Assembly: GCA_017622055.1 (NCBI GenBank)
Contig: JAGARY010000111.1
Location: 1 to 10,127, forward strand
Direction: 5' to 3'
DNA from: Treponema sp.
GTDB lineage: Bacteria; Spirochaetota; Spirochaetia; Treponematales; Treponemataceae
DNA length: 10,127 nucleotides
Part shown: positions 1 to 6,536 of the stretch, piece after piece
Position numbering within the stretch: position 1 is the stretch's first letter
Layout: each line of letters opens with the position of its first letter
The notes under the pieces: generated by a model
Told to the model about the DNA's origin: nothing
Databases searched by the model: none
Seen by the model: only the letters and a program-made list of their open reading frames with translations
Made by a program: the position numbers and the translations under genes

Positions 1-288
1 CATTTCTTGAAGAACTTCTTTTACAGCTTCTTTGATTTTTGAGTTCATGAGGTTGTTACTCATGGCTCTTCCCATTAAAAATTCTGCTGAAAGATAATAA
101 AGTTGTTTTGTATTTTTCTTATCATATTCAGCACGAGTTTCCATCCAATTTGGCATAATAAACTCTAAAGCAGAAGCCGAAACTGCATCAAAAAGATCAT
201 GCTTATTTGCCTGAGAAATATCTTTTCCATACTGGCGACGTAAACGTGCAGACAAATTAGCCTTAAATTCTTCTTTATTAAAATCCAT
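1..288 (-). CDS. glgP: Glycogen phosphorylase, N-terminal fragment (cut by the left edge)
   Basis: This is the first 96 codons of a gene running off the left end. Reading the minus strand from the ATG at 286-288 gives an open frame to base 1. Residues 65-74 are YLSAEFLMGR, followed by SNNL, which matches the conserved N-terminal block of GT35 glycogen/maltodextrin phosphorylases (E. coli GlgP has a very similar stretch). The family is usually about 800 residues, so most of the protein, including the pyridoxal-phosphate lysine, lies outside the window. The enzyme releases glucose-1-phosphate from the non-reducing ends of alpha-1,4-glucan in the cytoplasm. The start is well supported by an AGGAGG ten bases upstream. 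It lies downstream of and in the same direction as the debranching enzyme, its usual functional partner. A starch- or maltodextrin-preferring enzyme of the same family is possible. Confidence 0.93.
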   Translation of the reverse strand, partial: MDFNKEEFKANLSARLRRQYGKDISQANKHDLFDAVSASALEFIMPNWMETRAEYDKKNTKQLYYLSAEFLMGRAMSNNLMNSKIKEAVKEVLQEM

Positions 289-298
289 TTTTTTTTGT

Positions 299-304
299 CC
301 TCCT
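299..304 (-). promoter_or_regulatory. Shine-Dalgarno of glgP
   Basis: On the minus strand this reads AGGAGG, a full consensus site, 10 bases before the glgP ATG. It sits one base beyond the downstream (minus-strand) end of the first 48-bp repeat copy, so any structure formed by the repeat could affect ribosome access. That last point is inference. Confidence 0.85.
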
Positions 305-305
305 G

Positions 306-353
306 TGTAAGGCCGCTGGCGGTCGGTGTTTAATAGAAAACCGTTAATAAAAT
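306..353. repeat. 48-bp intergenic repeat, copy 1
   Basis: Bases 306-353 match 384-431 at 46 of 48 positions (differences at 323/401 and 331/409, both T in this copy and C in the other). The unit has a G/C-rich core (GGCCGCTGGCGG) that stands out in this A/T-rich DNA, and a flanking imperfect inverted repeat: CGGTGTT, six bases, AAAACCG. It lies in the glgX-glgP gap, next to the glgP ribosome-binding site. No coding frame of any length runs through it. It could be a dispersed intergenic element or a local duplication of a leader. Confidence 0.85.
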
Positions 354-368
354 TGCGAAAGCAATTTT
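349..368. terminator. GAAA-loop hairpin between the two repeat copies, possible weak terminator or attenuator
   Basis: AAAATTGC at 349-356 and GCAATTTT at 361-368 are perfect inverted repeats around GAAA. As plus-strand RNA this would be an 8-bp stem with a GNRA tetraloop and a U-tract. As minus-strand RNA, the direction of glgX and glgP, the loop is UUUC and the stem ends in UUUUAUU. The stem is mostly A/U, so strong termination is doubtful; partial termination or RNA processing between glgX and glgP is possible. Confidence 0.4.
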
Positions 369-383
369 TAGGTTATCCTACCT

Positions 384-431
384 TGTAAGGCCGCTGGCGG
401 CCGGTGTTCAATAGAAAACCGTTAATAAAAT
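384..431. repeat. 48-bp intergenic repeat, copy 2
   Basis: This is the second copy, offset by 78 bases from copy 1. It carries an uninterrupted dyad GGCCGCTGGCGGCC (389-402) that can fold as a 5-bp stem with a 4-base loop. In copy 1 the same dyad has one C-to-T change. The outer pair CGGTGTT/AAAACCG is the same in both copies. This copy ends three bases from the glgX stop codon. Confidence 0.85.
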
Positions 432-434
432 CTT

Positions 435-2567
435 TTATTTACTTATTAAAATTACTGAAGAACCTGAAATAAGAACATATCTTTTTTGCTCATTTAAAAG
501 TTCTTCTTTTCCACTTTCTAAAATATCTTCAGGGCTTTCAAAAGAGGTATCGGCTATTCTGTACCACTTTTTTGAACCCGTTAAAGGCGGTAATGTAATT
601 GTTAAATCATAAAGATCCATATTTGTTGCAATGTAAAAATCATTATCAACCTTTTGACCATTTAATCTAAATCCCAAAAATCTGTTGGCTTTGTTCCATT
701 CTAGCATTTTTCCGTTTGAATCAAACCAAGTAATTTCTGGATTTGAAATTGCGTCTGTAGAATGACCAAAGAATTGATTTCTACGGAACACTTTATGATT
801 TTTTCTTAATTGAATTAATTTTTTTGTAAATTCAACTAAGTTTATATTTTTTTCTGCATAAGTCCAATCAATCCAACTAAGTTCATTATCTTGACAATAT
901 GCATTATTATTTCCGTGTTGAGTTCTGCGCATTTCGTCCCCAGCAAGCAACATTGGAACACCTTGGGAAATAAACAAATAAATTAAAAAACTCTTTATTT
1001 TTTTAAGACGAAGCATTTCGATTTTTGGGTTTGTACATTCACCTTCAAATCCGTGATTATAACTTAAATTGTCATCAGAACCATCTCTGTTATTTTCACC
1101 GTTTTCTTCGTTATGTTTGTAATTATAACTTACTAAATCATTTAAAGTAAAACCATCGTGAGCAGTAATAAAGTTGATTGAAGCAAGTGGAGTTCTTCCA
1201 TCGTGATTGTAACTATCTGAACTTCCACAAAGTCTTGTAGCAGCAGCAGTAACAACTTTTTCATCACCACGAATAAATCTTCTTATATCATCTCTAAAAC
1301 GACCATTCCATTCCGACCAACGATTATTTTTTCCACCAGGAAATCCGCCAAGCTGATAAAGCCCCGCACAATCCCAAGGTTCTGCAATAATCTTTGTATT
1401 TGCCAAAACAGGATCTTCGTTAATAGCTTGTGTTAAAGAAGGCATATCAAAAGGAATTGGAGTTCCATTTTCGGCTCTTGTTAAAATAGATGCCAAATCA
1501 AAACGGAATCCATCAACGTGCATATTCAAAACCCAGTATCGCAAACTGTCCAAAATAAACTGAGCCACAACTGGATGATTACAATTTACGCTGTTTCCAC
1601 ATCCAGAAAAATTCATATAATATTGTTTTTCATTCATTGGAAGTGAATAATAAACATCATTTTGAATTCCTCTAAAGCTAAATGTATAGCCCTGTTCGTT
1701 TCCTTCTGCAGTATGATTATAAACAACGTCCAAAATTACTTCAATTCCCGCTTTATGAAGTTGTTTTACCATTTGCTTAAATTCTTTTACAGCACCGCCT
1801 GGCGTTTTATCAAAAGCATAAGAAGTTTTTGGAGCAAAAAATCCAATTGTAGAATATCCCCAATAATTTACAAGCAGATTTCCAGTTTTTGGGTTTGTGT
1901 TTCCATTTTCGTTTTCGTCAAATTCAAAAATTGGCAAAAGTTCAACAGAAGTAATTCCCAAAGATTTTAAATAATCAACTTTTTCTGTAAAACCTTTGTA
2001 AGTTCCTTTAATTTCTGATTTAACATTTGAAGTTTCAGAAGCAGTAAAACCTTTTAAGTGAGTTTCGTAAATGATTGTATCTTCCAAAGGATAATTTAAA
2101 GTTTTGTCCCCTTCCCAATCAAAATCGTCAGAAACAACAACACACTTTGGAAAATCAGATAAATCTAAAACTTTTCCACCTTTATTTTCTAAAAATCCTT
2201 TTTTATGAAGATTATTATATGATTTAAAAACAGAACCAGAAGAAAAGGCTTTAGCATAAGGATCGAATAAATATTTATTTACATTAAAACGTTTTCCTTT
2301 TGTAGGATCATAAGGACCGTCAATTAAATAAAGATACAACGCACCTTCAGAAAGTCCTTCAACAAAAATATGCCAAATATCACCAGTTTTGTTTTTTGTA
2401 GAATCTAATTCTATAATTTGAGATGGTTCCGACGCTTTATCTGAATTAAAAAGACACAATTTTACAGAAGTTGCATCTTTACTATAAATTGCAAAATTCA
2501 CGCCGTTTTTTTCTAAGACTGCGCCTAAAGCAATCGACATCCCATTTTGAACAATATTTCCAGTCAT
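435..2567 (-). CDS. glgX: Glycogen debranching enzyme, GlgX/isoamylase type (GH13)
   Basis: This 710-residue protein hydrolyses alpha-1,6 branches of glycogen, in GlgX preferentially the short stubs left by phosphorylase. An N-terminal CBM48-like domain (LGAVLEKNGVNFAIYS, residues 14-29) is followed by the isoamylase signature YETHLKGFT (167-175). The four GH13 regions are all visible: DVVYNHTAEG (280-289), GFRFDLAS (353-360, nucleophile D357), IIAEPWD (393-399, acid/base E396) and FITAHDGF (466-473, D471). The catalytic set is intact and the length is normal for GlgX, so it should be active. It lies 146 bases upstream of glgP in the same direction, which fits joint glycogen mobilisation. The ATG at 2565-2567 has no Shine-Dalgarno, but a TAAAAT hexamer nine bases upstream suggests a very short leader. 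An in-frame ATG at codon 10 (2538-2540) is an alternative start that would keep the whole carbohydrate-binding domain. Confidence 0.95.
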   Translation of the reverse strand: MTGNIVQNGMSIALGAVLEKNGVNFAIYSKDATSVKLCLFNSDKASEPSQIIELDSTKNKTGDIWHIFVEGLSEGALYLYLIDGPYDPTKGKRFNVNKYLFDPYAKAFSSGSVFKSYNNLHKKGFLENKGGKVLDLSDFPKCVVVSDDFDWEGDKTLNYPLEDTIIYETHLKGFTASETSNVKSEIKGTYKGFTEKVDYLKSLGITSVELLPIFEFDENENGNTNPKTGNLLVNYWGYSTIGFFAPKTSYAFDKTPGGAVKEFKQMVKQLHKAGIEVILDVVYNHTAEGNEQGYTFSFRGIQNDVYYSLPMNEKQYYMNFSGCGNSVNCNHPVVAQFILDSLRYWVLNMHVDGFRFDLASILTRAENGTPIPFDMPSLTQAINEDPVLANTKIIAEPWDCAGLYQLGGFPGGKNNRWSEWNGRFRDDIRRFIRGDEKVVTAAATRLCGSSDSYNHDGRTPLASINFITAHDGFTLNDLVSYNYKHNEENGENNRDGSDDNLSYNHGFEGECTNPKIEMLRLKKIKSFLIYLFISQGVPMLLAGDEMRRTQHGNNNAYCQDNELSWIDWTYAEKNINLVEFTKKLIQLRKNHKVFRRNQFFGHSTDAISNPEITWFDSNGKMLEWNKANRFLGFRLNGQKVDNDFYIATNMDLYDLTITLPPLTGSKKWYRIADTSFESPEDILESGKEELLNEQKRYVLISGSSVILISK

Positions 2568-2576
2568 AGTCGCAAT

Positions 2577-2582
2577 ATTTTA
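2577..2582 (-). promoter_or_regulatory. Candidate -10 element of glgX
   Basis: On the minus strand this reads TAAAAT, five of six bases of the -10 consensus, ending nine bases before the glgX ATG. No convincing -35 hexamer is seen at 16-18 bases. If used, the transcript would begin almost at the start codon. Confidence 0.35.
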
Positions 2583-2633
2583 TCACAATTGATAGGTAAA
2601 TTCTACTATAGAGACTACTTCTTTTTTTACTTT

Positions 2634-2639
2634 TATGAT
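2634..2639 (+). promoter_or_regulatory. Candidate -10 element of the HAD phosphatase gene
   Basis: TATGAT matches five of six -10 consensus bases and ends 12 bases before the ATG at 2652. No Shine-Dalgarno lies between them, only a T/C-rich stretch. No good -35 is visible. If used, the leader would be only about five or six bases. Confidence 0.35.
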
Positions 2640-2651
2640 ATTCTTCTTTTC

Positions 2652-3482
2652 ATGAAAAAATTAGATGTAAAACTTATTGCTTTAGACTTAGATGATACTT
2701 TATTAAACGAAAACAGAGAAATTAGCGATGAAAATGTGGAAGTTCTTAGAAAATGTGCAGAAAAAGGAATTTACGTTGTGCTTTGTTCTGGTCGTGCGGA
2801 AGATGCAATTTTGCCATTTATAAGACGTTTGGAAATTGCGGGAAAAGAAGCTGGACGATATTTAATTGCCATTAACGGTTGTAGCATTTTTGATTTACAC
2901 ACTAGAACTCAGATTTTTTGTAAAAAAGTTGAACCTGAAATTTTGCAGCGAACAAATAAAATTGCTTTTAAAAAATACGGACTTTACAGCGAAGTTTACA
3001 CTGCCGACACAATCTACTATCCAAAATATACAGAATGGACAAAACTTGACGTTGATTTGTGTGGATTAAAAGGCGTTGAAGATCCAAATTATGATGAACT
3101 TTTAAAAAATGGATTTACAAAAATGCTTGTTCCAGGCGATCCAAAAGTTTTGCTTACTTTGCAAGATGAACTTAGGGCGGAATTTGGTGATAAAGCGGTA
3201 ATTTTTACAAGTAAACCATATTTCTTAGAAATTTTGCCACCAAATTGCGGAAAAGGCGAAGCTGTTTTGTGGCTTGCAAATCATCTTGGAATTGAAAAGA
3301 GTCAAACAATGGGATTTGGCGACAGTATGAACGACGAAAGTATGATTCGCCTTTTGGAATATGGGGTTTGCATGGCAAATGGCAACGAACAAATCAAACA
3401 AATTGCAGATTACGTTACAGAAAAAACAAACGACGAAAGTGGTGTTGCAGACTTCATTTTGAAAAATGTGAATCTTAATTAA
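2652..3482 (+). CDS. Cof-type HAD-superfamily phosphatase (HAD-IIB)
   Basis: This 276-residue cytoplasmic enzyme has the full HAD motif set: DLDDTLL at residues 12-18 (nucleophile D12, acid/base D14), CSGR at 45-48 (S46, motif II), K201 before GEAVLWLANHLGI (motif III), and GFGDSMND at 221-228 (motif IV, D224 and D228). The roughly 115-residue insertion between motifs II and III fits the C2B cap of the Cof/YbiV group. These proteins hydrolyse phosphomonoesters such as sugar phosphates, FMN or pyridoxal phosphate; the substrate cannot be read from sequence. The frame stays open upstream to an ATG at 2547, but that extension is an F/Y-rich translation of the T-rich spacer and overlaps glgX, so MKKLDVKLIALDLDDT is the proper start. 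Its divergence from glgX hints at, but does not show, a role with sugar phosphates. The 3' end overlaps the convergent methyltransferase by eight bases. Confidence 0.93.
   Translation: MKKLDVKLIALDLDDTLLNENREISDENVEVLRKCAEKGIYVVLCSGRAEDAILPFIRRLEIAGKEAGRYLIAINGCSIFDLHTRTQIFCKKVEPEILQRTNKIAFKKYGLYSEVYTADTIYYPKYTEWTKLDVDLCGLKGVEDPNYDELLKNGFTKMLVPGDPKVLLTLQDELRAEFGDKAVIFTSKPYFLEILPPNCGKGEAVLWLANHLGIEKSQTMGFGDSMNDESMIRLLEYGVCMANGNEQIKQIADYVTEKTNDESGVADFILKNVNLN
3475..3482. other. Shared palindromic stop site TTAATTAA
   Basis: The convergent HAD and methyltransferase genes overlap by exactly this 8-bp palindrome. The plus-strand TAA stop is 3480-3482 and the minus-strand TAA is 3475-3477. No hairpin terminator is seen on either side, so the two transcripts probably run into each other. 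Confidence 0.9.
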
Positions 3483-4695
3483 AAATTTCTGGTTCAATGT
3501 TTAAAACATCAATTATTTTTGGTGCTTTTGTTTTTTTGGGAAGATTTTCTTCTTTTGTCTCTGATTTTTTTACAGCCCGAATTAGAATATTTTTTGGTGT
3601 ATGTTCAATGTCAATAAATTCTAGCATTTGAACTTTGTAACCTTTAGATTCAAGCCATTCTCCTCGTAAGGCATCTGTTAGCAAAGAAGAAAATTTTTCT
3701 TTAATAATTCCCCATTTTAATAATGGAAGAAAACTTTCTAAAGCATCATCTTTTACTAACTGTGTTTTATTTTTATTTAATTGGGTGTTTATTTGGTGTT
3801 GGCAACAAGGCACGCTTAAAATTACTTTTGATTTTCGTTCAACAGCGTATTTTAGTGCAAAATCTGTGGCTGTATCGCAGGCGTGTAAAGTAATTACAAT
3901 ATCTGGATTTTTTTCTCCAGAATAATCAGAAATGTTTCCAACTCTAAATTTTAAATTTTCAAGATTCAATTTTTGTGCAATTTCATTACAGTAATTTATT
4001 ACATCAACTTTTAAATCTAATCCTTCTATGTAGCAAGGCAATTTTTTTACAGTTGATAAATAATACTGAACTGCAAAAGTTAAATAAGATTTTCCCGAAC
4101 CAAAATCAATAATGCGAATTGTTTTATCTTCTTCAGTTTTTGATTTTAAAACTTCTGGCAAAACATCATCAATAAATTCCAAAAATCTGTTAATTTGCTT
4201 AAATTTATCATATTTGGCAGCAACAACTTTTCCATTGCTGTTCATAATTCCAAGCAGTTGCAAAAAAGGAATATTTGTATTTTCTTCTAGCAAATAATTC
4301 TTCTTGTTATTTTGATTTCCTTCCAAAAAATCCGTTTTCATTTTGATATTTTTTAATGATTTTTCTTCAGATTGATTTTGATTTTTCATTTGATTTTCAA
4401 CTTTTTTTACAAGTTTTGTAATTTTTCCTTTTTTATTTGCCAAAATTTGAATTTCTTCTGTTTCTGATTTTATTAAACAATTTTTAAAAGTTTTGCCTGC
4501 ATTTTTTTCAATAAAATCATCAAGTTCTTCTGGCAAAAAATGTTTGTGAAAAACTTGGGTTTGGGTAAACATTTGTGCAAAGTAAGAAGTTTTTCCGTTT
4601 GAATTTTGAATATTCACTTTGATTTTTTGATAAGAATGTTCCAAAAAATCTTGAATGTTAGAAACTGGTTTTGAAAAAGTTACAGATAAAATCAT
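3475..4695 (-). CDS. SAM-dependent methyltransferase, Methyltransf_32-like, substrate unknown
   Basis: This is a 406-residue protein. Residues 1 to about 90 form an N-terminal domain I do not recognise. Residues about 90-140 are a K/N/Q/E-rich, probably flexible linker. A Rossmann-type methyltransferase domain follows: motif I IIDFGSGKSYLTF (195-207), LDLK after strand 2 (226-229), LHACDTATDFAL (270-281) and VPCCQHQ (295-301). The FGSGKSYLTF and PCCQH blocks resemble the Methyltransf_32 family (the METTL25/GSTCD-related group), whose bacterial members have poorly defined substrates; RNA or protein are both possible. An ATG 18 bases upstream (4711-4713) is in frame, but the ATG at 4693-4695 is preceded by GGTAGGA at good spacing and was chosen. 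The C-terminal tail is lysine-rich. It is divergent from parA and converges with the HAD gene. Confidence 0.85.
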   Translation of the reverse strand: MILSVTFSKPVSNIQDFLEHSYQKIKVNIQNSNGKTSYFAQMFTQTQVFHKHFLPEELDDFIEKNAGKTFKNCLIKSETEEIQILANKKGKITKLVKKVENQMKNQNQSEEKSLKNIKMKTDFLEGNQNNKKNYLLEENTNIPFLQLLGIMNSNGKVVAAKYDKFKQINRFLEFIDDVLPEVLKSKTEEDKTIRIIDFGSGKSYLTFAVQYYLSTVKKLPCYIEGLDLKVDVINYCNEIAQKLNLENLKFRVGNISDYSGEKNPDIVITLHACDTATDFALKYAVERKSKVILSVPCCQHQINTQLNKNKTQLVKDDALESFLPLLKWGIIKEKFSSLLTDALRGEWLESKGYKVQMLEFIDIEHTPKNILIRAVKKSETKEENLPKKTKAPKIIDVLNIEPEIFN

Positions 4696-4700
4696 TTTAA

Positions 4701-4707
4701 TCCTACC
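4701..4707 (-). promoter_or_regulatory. Shine-Dalgarno deciding the methyltransferase start
   Basis: On the minus strand this reads GGTAGGA, five bases before the ATG at 4693-4695. It lies inside the first codons of the longer reading from 4713, which itself has only an A-run upstream. This favours the shorter protein. Confidence 0.65.
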
Positions 4708-4750
4708 GCACATATTTTTTTTGACTTGCGTTTTTTTTAATAATCAATTT

Positions 4751-4768
4751 TTTTTAGTATACTAAAAA
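4751..4768. promoter_or_regulatory. 18-bp perfect palindrome with a -10 hexamer on each strand; candidate bidirectional promoter or operator
   Basis: TTTTTAGTATACTAAAAA is a perfect palindrome between the divergent methyltransferase and parA genes. It contains TATACT on the plus strand (4758-4763) and, by symmetry, on the minus strand (4761-4756), each five of six bases of the -10 consensus. Transcription could therefore start in both directions, giving leaders of about 25 bases for parA and about 55 bases for the methyltransferase. Clear -35 elements are not seen. It could instead be an operator for a dimeric repressor. Confidence 0.45.
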
Positions 4769-4780
4769 TCTTAAAACTGT

Positions 4781-4786
4781 TATACT
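4781..4786 (+). promoter_or_regulatory. Second -10-like hexamer, next to the parA start
   Basis: TATACT, the same hexamer as in the palindrome 23 bases upstream, ends eight bases before the parA ATG. Transcription from it would begin at or within a base or two of the start codon, giving a leaderless mRNA. There is no Shine-Dalgarno between it and the ATG, which fits. The -35 region is poor. Confidence 0.4.
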
Positions 4787-4794
4787 ACTATATT

Positions 4795-5550
4795 ATGGGT
4801 AAAACTATTGTTTTTGTAAATCAAAAAGGTGGAGTTGGAAAAACAACTTCTGCCATCAACATTGGTGCTTATATTGCATTAGCTGGAAAAAAAGTTCTTC
4901 TTGTAGATTTTGACTCTCAAGGAAATATGTCTAGTGGTGTTGGAATTTCAAAAGACAAACCAACAGTGTACGAATTATTAGCTGGTCAAGTAGAAGCAAA
5001 AGATGCTGTAAAGAAAACTCCTGTAGAAAATTTAGACGCAATTAGCGCTTCAATAGATTTGTCTGGTGCTGCAATTGAACTTGTAGACCAAGATGACCGT
5101 GAATTCTTCTTAAAAGAGGCTCTTGCTCCGCTAAAAGAACAATACGATTACATTTTAATTGACTGTCCTCCTTCACTTGGAATTTTAACAGTAAACGGGC
5201 TTGCTGCCGCAGATTCAGTTTTAGTTCCTATGCAATGTGAATATTTTGCTCTTGAAGGAATTACATTACTTTTGCAAACAGTTCAAAAAGTACAAAAAGA
5301 AATTAATCCAAGTTTAACAATTGGTGGAATTTTCTTTACTATGTATGATGCTAGAACTCGTTTGGCACAAGATGTTGTTTTACAAGTAAAATCATATTTT
5401 AAAGATGTTGTATTCAATACAATCATTCCAAGAAATGTACGTCTTTCTGAAGCTCCTTCTCACGGGCTTCCAATTTGTAAATACGACCCTGATTGTGTAG
5501 GTGCAAGAAGTTACGCAAAACTTGCAGAAGAGGTGATTCGTCGTGGCTAA
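4795..5550 (+). CDS. parA: Chromosome-partitioning ATPase ParA/Soj
   Basis: This 251-residue deviant-Walker ATPase binds the nucleoid as an ATP dimer and works with ParB to move replicated origins apart. The deviant Walker A motif KGGVGKTT spans residues 11-18 (K11 signature lysine, K16), the Walker A' region LVDFDSQGN follows at 36-44 (D40), and Walker B ILIDCPPS is at 120-127 (D123). The conserved Soj block IIPRNVRLSEAPSHGLPI is at 210-227. The protein begins almost directly at Walker A, without the N-terminal DNA-binding domain of P1/F-type plasmid ParA, so it is the chromosomal Soj type, of normal length. No Shine-Dalgarno precedes the ATG. The 3' end overlaps parB by eight bases, making a clear operon. 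A related MinD/cobyrinic acid synthase-type ATPase is unlikely given the adjacent parB. Confidence 0.96.
   Translation: MGKTIVFVNQKGGVGKTTSAINIGAYIALAGKKVLLVDFDSQGNMSSGVGISKDKPTVYELLAGQVEAKDAVKKTPVENLDAISASIDLSGAAIELVDQDDREFFLKEALAPLKEQYDYILIDCPPSLGILTVNGLAAADSVLVPMQCEYFALEGITLLLQTVQKVQKEINPSLTIGGIFFTMYDARTRLAQDVVLQVKSYFKDVVFNTIIPRNVRLSEAPSHGLPICKYDPDCVGARSYAKLAEEVIRRG
5530..5536 (+). promoter_or_regulatory. Strong Shine-Dalgarno of parB inside the 3' end of parA
   Basis: GAGGTGA, within the longer AAGAGGTGAT, closely matches the complement of the 16S rRNA tail. It stands six bases before the GTG start of parB. It decides the GTG start and indicates that parB can initiate on its own as well as by coupling to parA. 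Confidence 0.8.
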
Positions 5551-6526
5551 AAAAGGATTAGGAAGAGGCGTTGGAGCCCTTCTAGGTGAAGCAAATATTG
5601 ACGCAAACTCATTTGTTCCTGGGGAAACTACGGAAACTACTTCTCTACAAAAAAAAGGTGGATTACACGGGTTTTCATTCAAAAAAGATAATCTTCCTTC
5701 ATGCATAGAAGTAGATGAAAACAATTGCCTTTGGGTTGACCCAACATTATTAAAACCTAATCCTCATCAACCTCGTCTTGAATTTAATCAAAAACAATTA
5801 GACGAACTTTGCGAATCTATTAAAGTAAACGGAATCCTTCAACCAATTATTATTGAACAAGTTGAAGGTTCAGATAACAGTTTTTACATCATCGCTGGAG
5901 AACGAAGAACTAGAGCTTCTATTATGGCAGGGCTTTCAAAAGTTCCAGTTCAACTTCGCAAATTTGATGAACAACAAAAACTTGAAATGGCACTTATTGA
6001 AAACATTCAACGTGCAGATTTAAATCCTATTGAAGAAGCAACCGCTTACTACAATTTAATTCAAATGGCAGATTTAAGCCAAGACGAAGTTGCAAAACGG
6101 GTTGGAAAAAACAGATCAACTGTTGCAAACTCAATTCGTTTGCTTCGTCTTCCAGAAGATATAAAAAAATCTCTTTCAAACGGACAAATTTCGGCAGGAC
6201 ACGCAAGAGCATTGCTTATGGTAAAAACAGATGCAGATATGCGTGTTATTTTTGGCAAAATAATTGGGTCAGATCTTTCTGTAAGAGAAACAGAAGAACT
6301 TGCAGCTTCTTACAACAACGGTGGTCGTGCCACAGCAAAGAAAAAAGAAACCAAAAAAGTAAAAAAAGACCCAGATGTTGAAAATTTTGAACAAGACTTA
6401 AGAAACATTTTTGGCGTTCGCGACGTAAACTTAAAAGGCGACACTTCAAAAGGAACTTTAGAAATTAAATACGGTTCCGCAGCCGACTTTGACAGAATTT
6501 ACGAAGTTTTGTTAGGTAAAAAATAA
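5543..6526 (+). CDS. parB: Chromosome-partitioning protein ParB/Spo0J
   Basis: This 327-residue CTP-dependent DNA clamp loads at parS sites and stimulates ParA. The N-terminal KKGLGRGVGALL box (residues 3-14) is the ParA-stimulating region. A poorly conserved linker (about 16-60) leads to the CTP-binding ParB/Srx domain: NPHQPR (73-78), GERRTRAS (119-126) and ENIQRADLNPIEEA (153-166). The parS-reading helix-turn-helix is at about 178-203 (LSQDEVAKRVGKNRSTV). A K-rich stretch (264-276) precedes the C-terminal dimerisation domain (about 280-327). All key residues are present and the length is slightly above the usual 280-300 because of the N-terminal linker. The start is GTG, overlapping the parA stop by eight bases. 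It converges on the next methyltransferase gene with two bases between stop codons. No parS-like GTTTCACGTGAAAC sequence was seen in the window. Confidence 0.96.
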   Translation: MAKKGLGRGVGALLGEANIDANSFVPGETTETTSLQKKGGLHGFSFKKDNLPSCIEVDENNCLWVDPTLLKPNPHQPRLEFNQKQLDELCESIKVNGILQPIIIEQVEGSDNSFYIIAGERRTRASIMAGLSKVPVQLRKFDEQQKLEMALIENIQRADLNPIEEATAYYNLIQMADLSQDEVAKRVGKNRSTVANSIRLLRLPEDIKKSLSNGQISAGHARALLMVKTDADMRVIFGKIIGSDLSVRETEELAASYNNGGRATAKKKETKKVKKDPDVENFEQDLRNIFGVRDVNLKGDTSKGTLEIKYGSAADFDRIYEVLLGKK

Positions 6527-6536
6527 TTCTATTTTT
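6519..6536. terminator. A/T-only hairpin spanning two convergent stop codons, possible bidirectional terminator
   Basis: AAAAATA (6519-6525) and TATTTTT (6530-6536) form a 7-bp inverted repeat around ATTC, covering the parB stop (6524-6526) and the opposing methyltransferase stop (6529-6531). Each strand gives an A-run, a short loop and a U-run. The stem has no G/C pairs, so it is weak; it is the only terminator-like structure at this junction. Confidence 0.3.

Noticed and set aside
306..431. Two direct repeats with a 30-base spacer as a minimal CRISPR array
   Set aside because: There are only two 48-bp units, one spacer, a hairpin inside the spacer and no cas genes nearby.
1662..1970. Plus-strand open frame opposite glgX
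   Set aside because: It is an antisense shadow of a well-conserved GH13 coding region and has no recognisable domain. The same holds for the other small frames opposite or within the listed genes.
2580..2588. TTATCACAA as a DnaA box, hinting at an origin near parAB
   Set aside because: It does not fit TTATNCACA without a deletion, is single, and no dnaA/dnaN or cluster of boxes is present.
2547..2651. N-terminal extension of the HAD phosphatase, starting at 2547
   Set aside because: It overlaps the glgX start, translates a T-rich spacer into F/Y-rich sequence, and the HAD fold begins a few residues after the ATG at 2652.
4714..4794. parS site upstream of parA
   Set aside because: The palindrome here is A/T-only at its arms and has no resemblance to TGTTTCACGTGAAACA; no CACGTG-centred site was noticed in the window.
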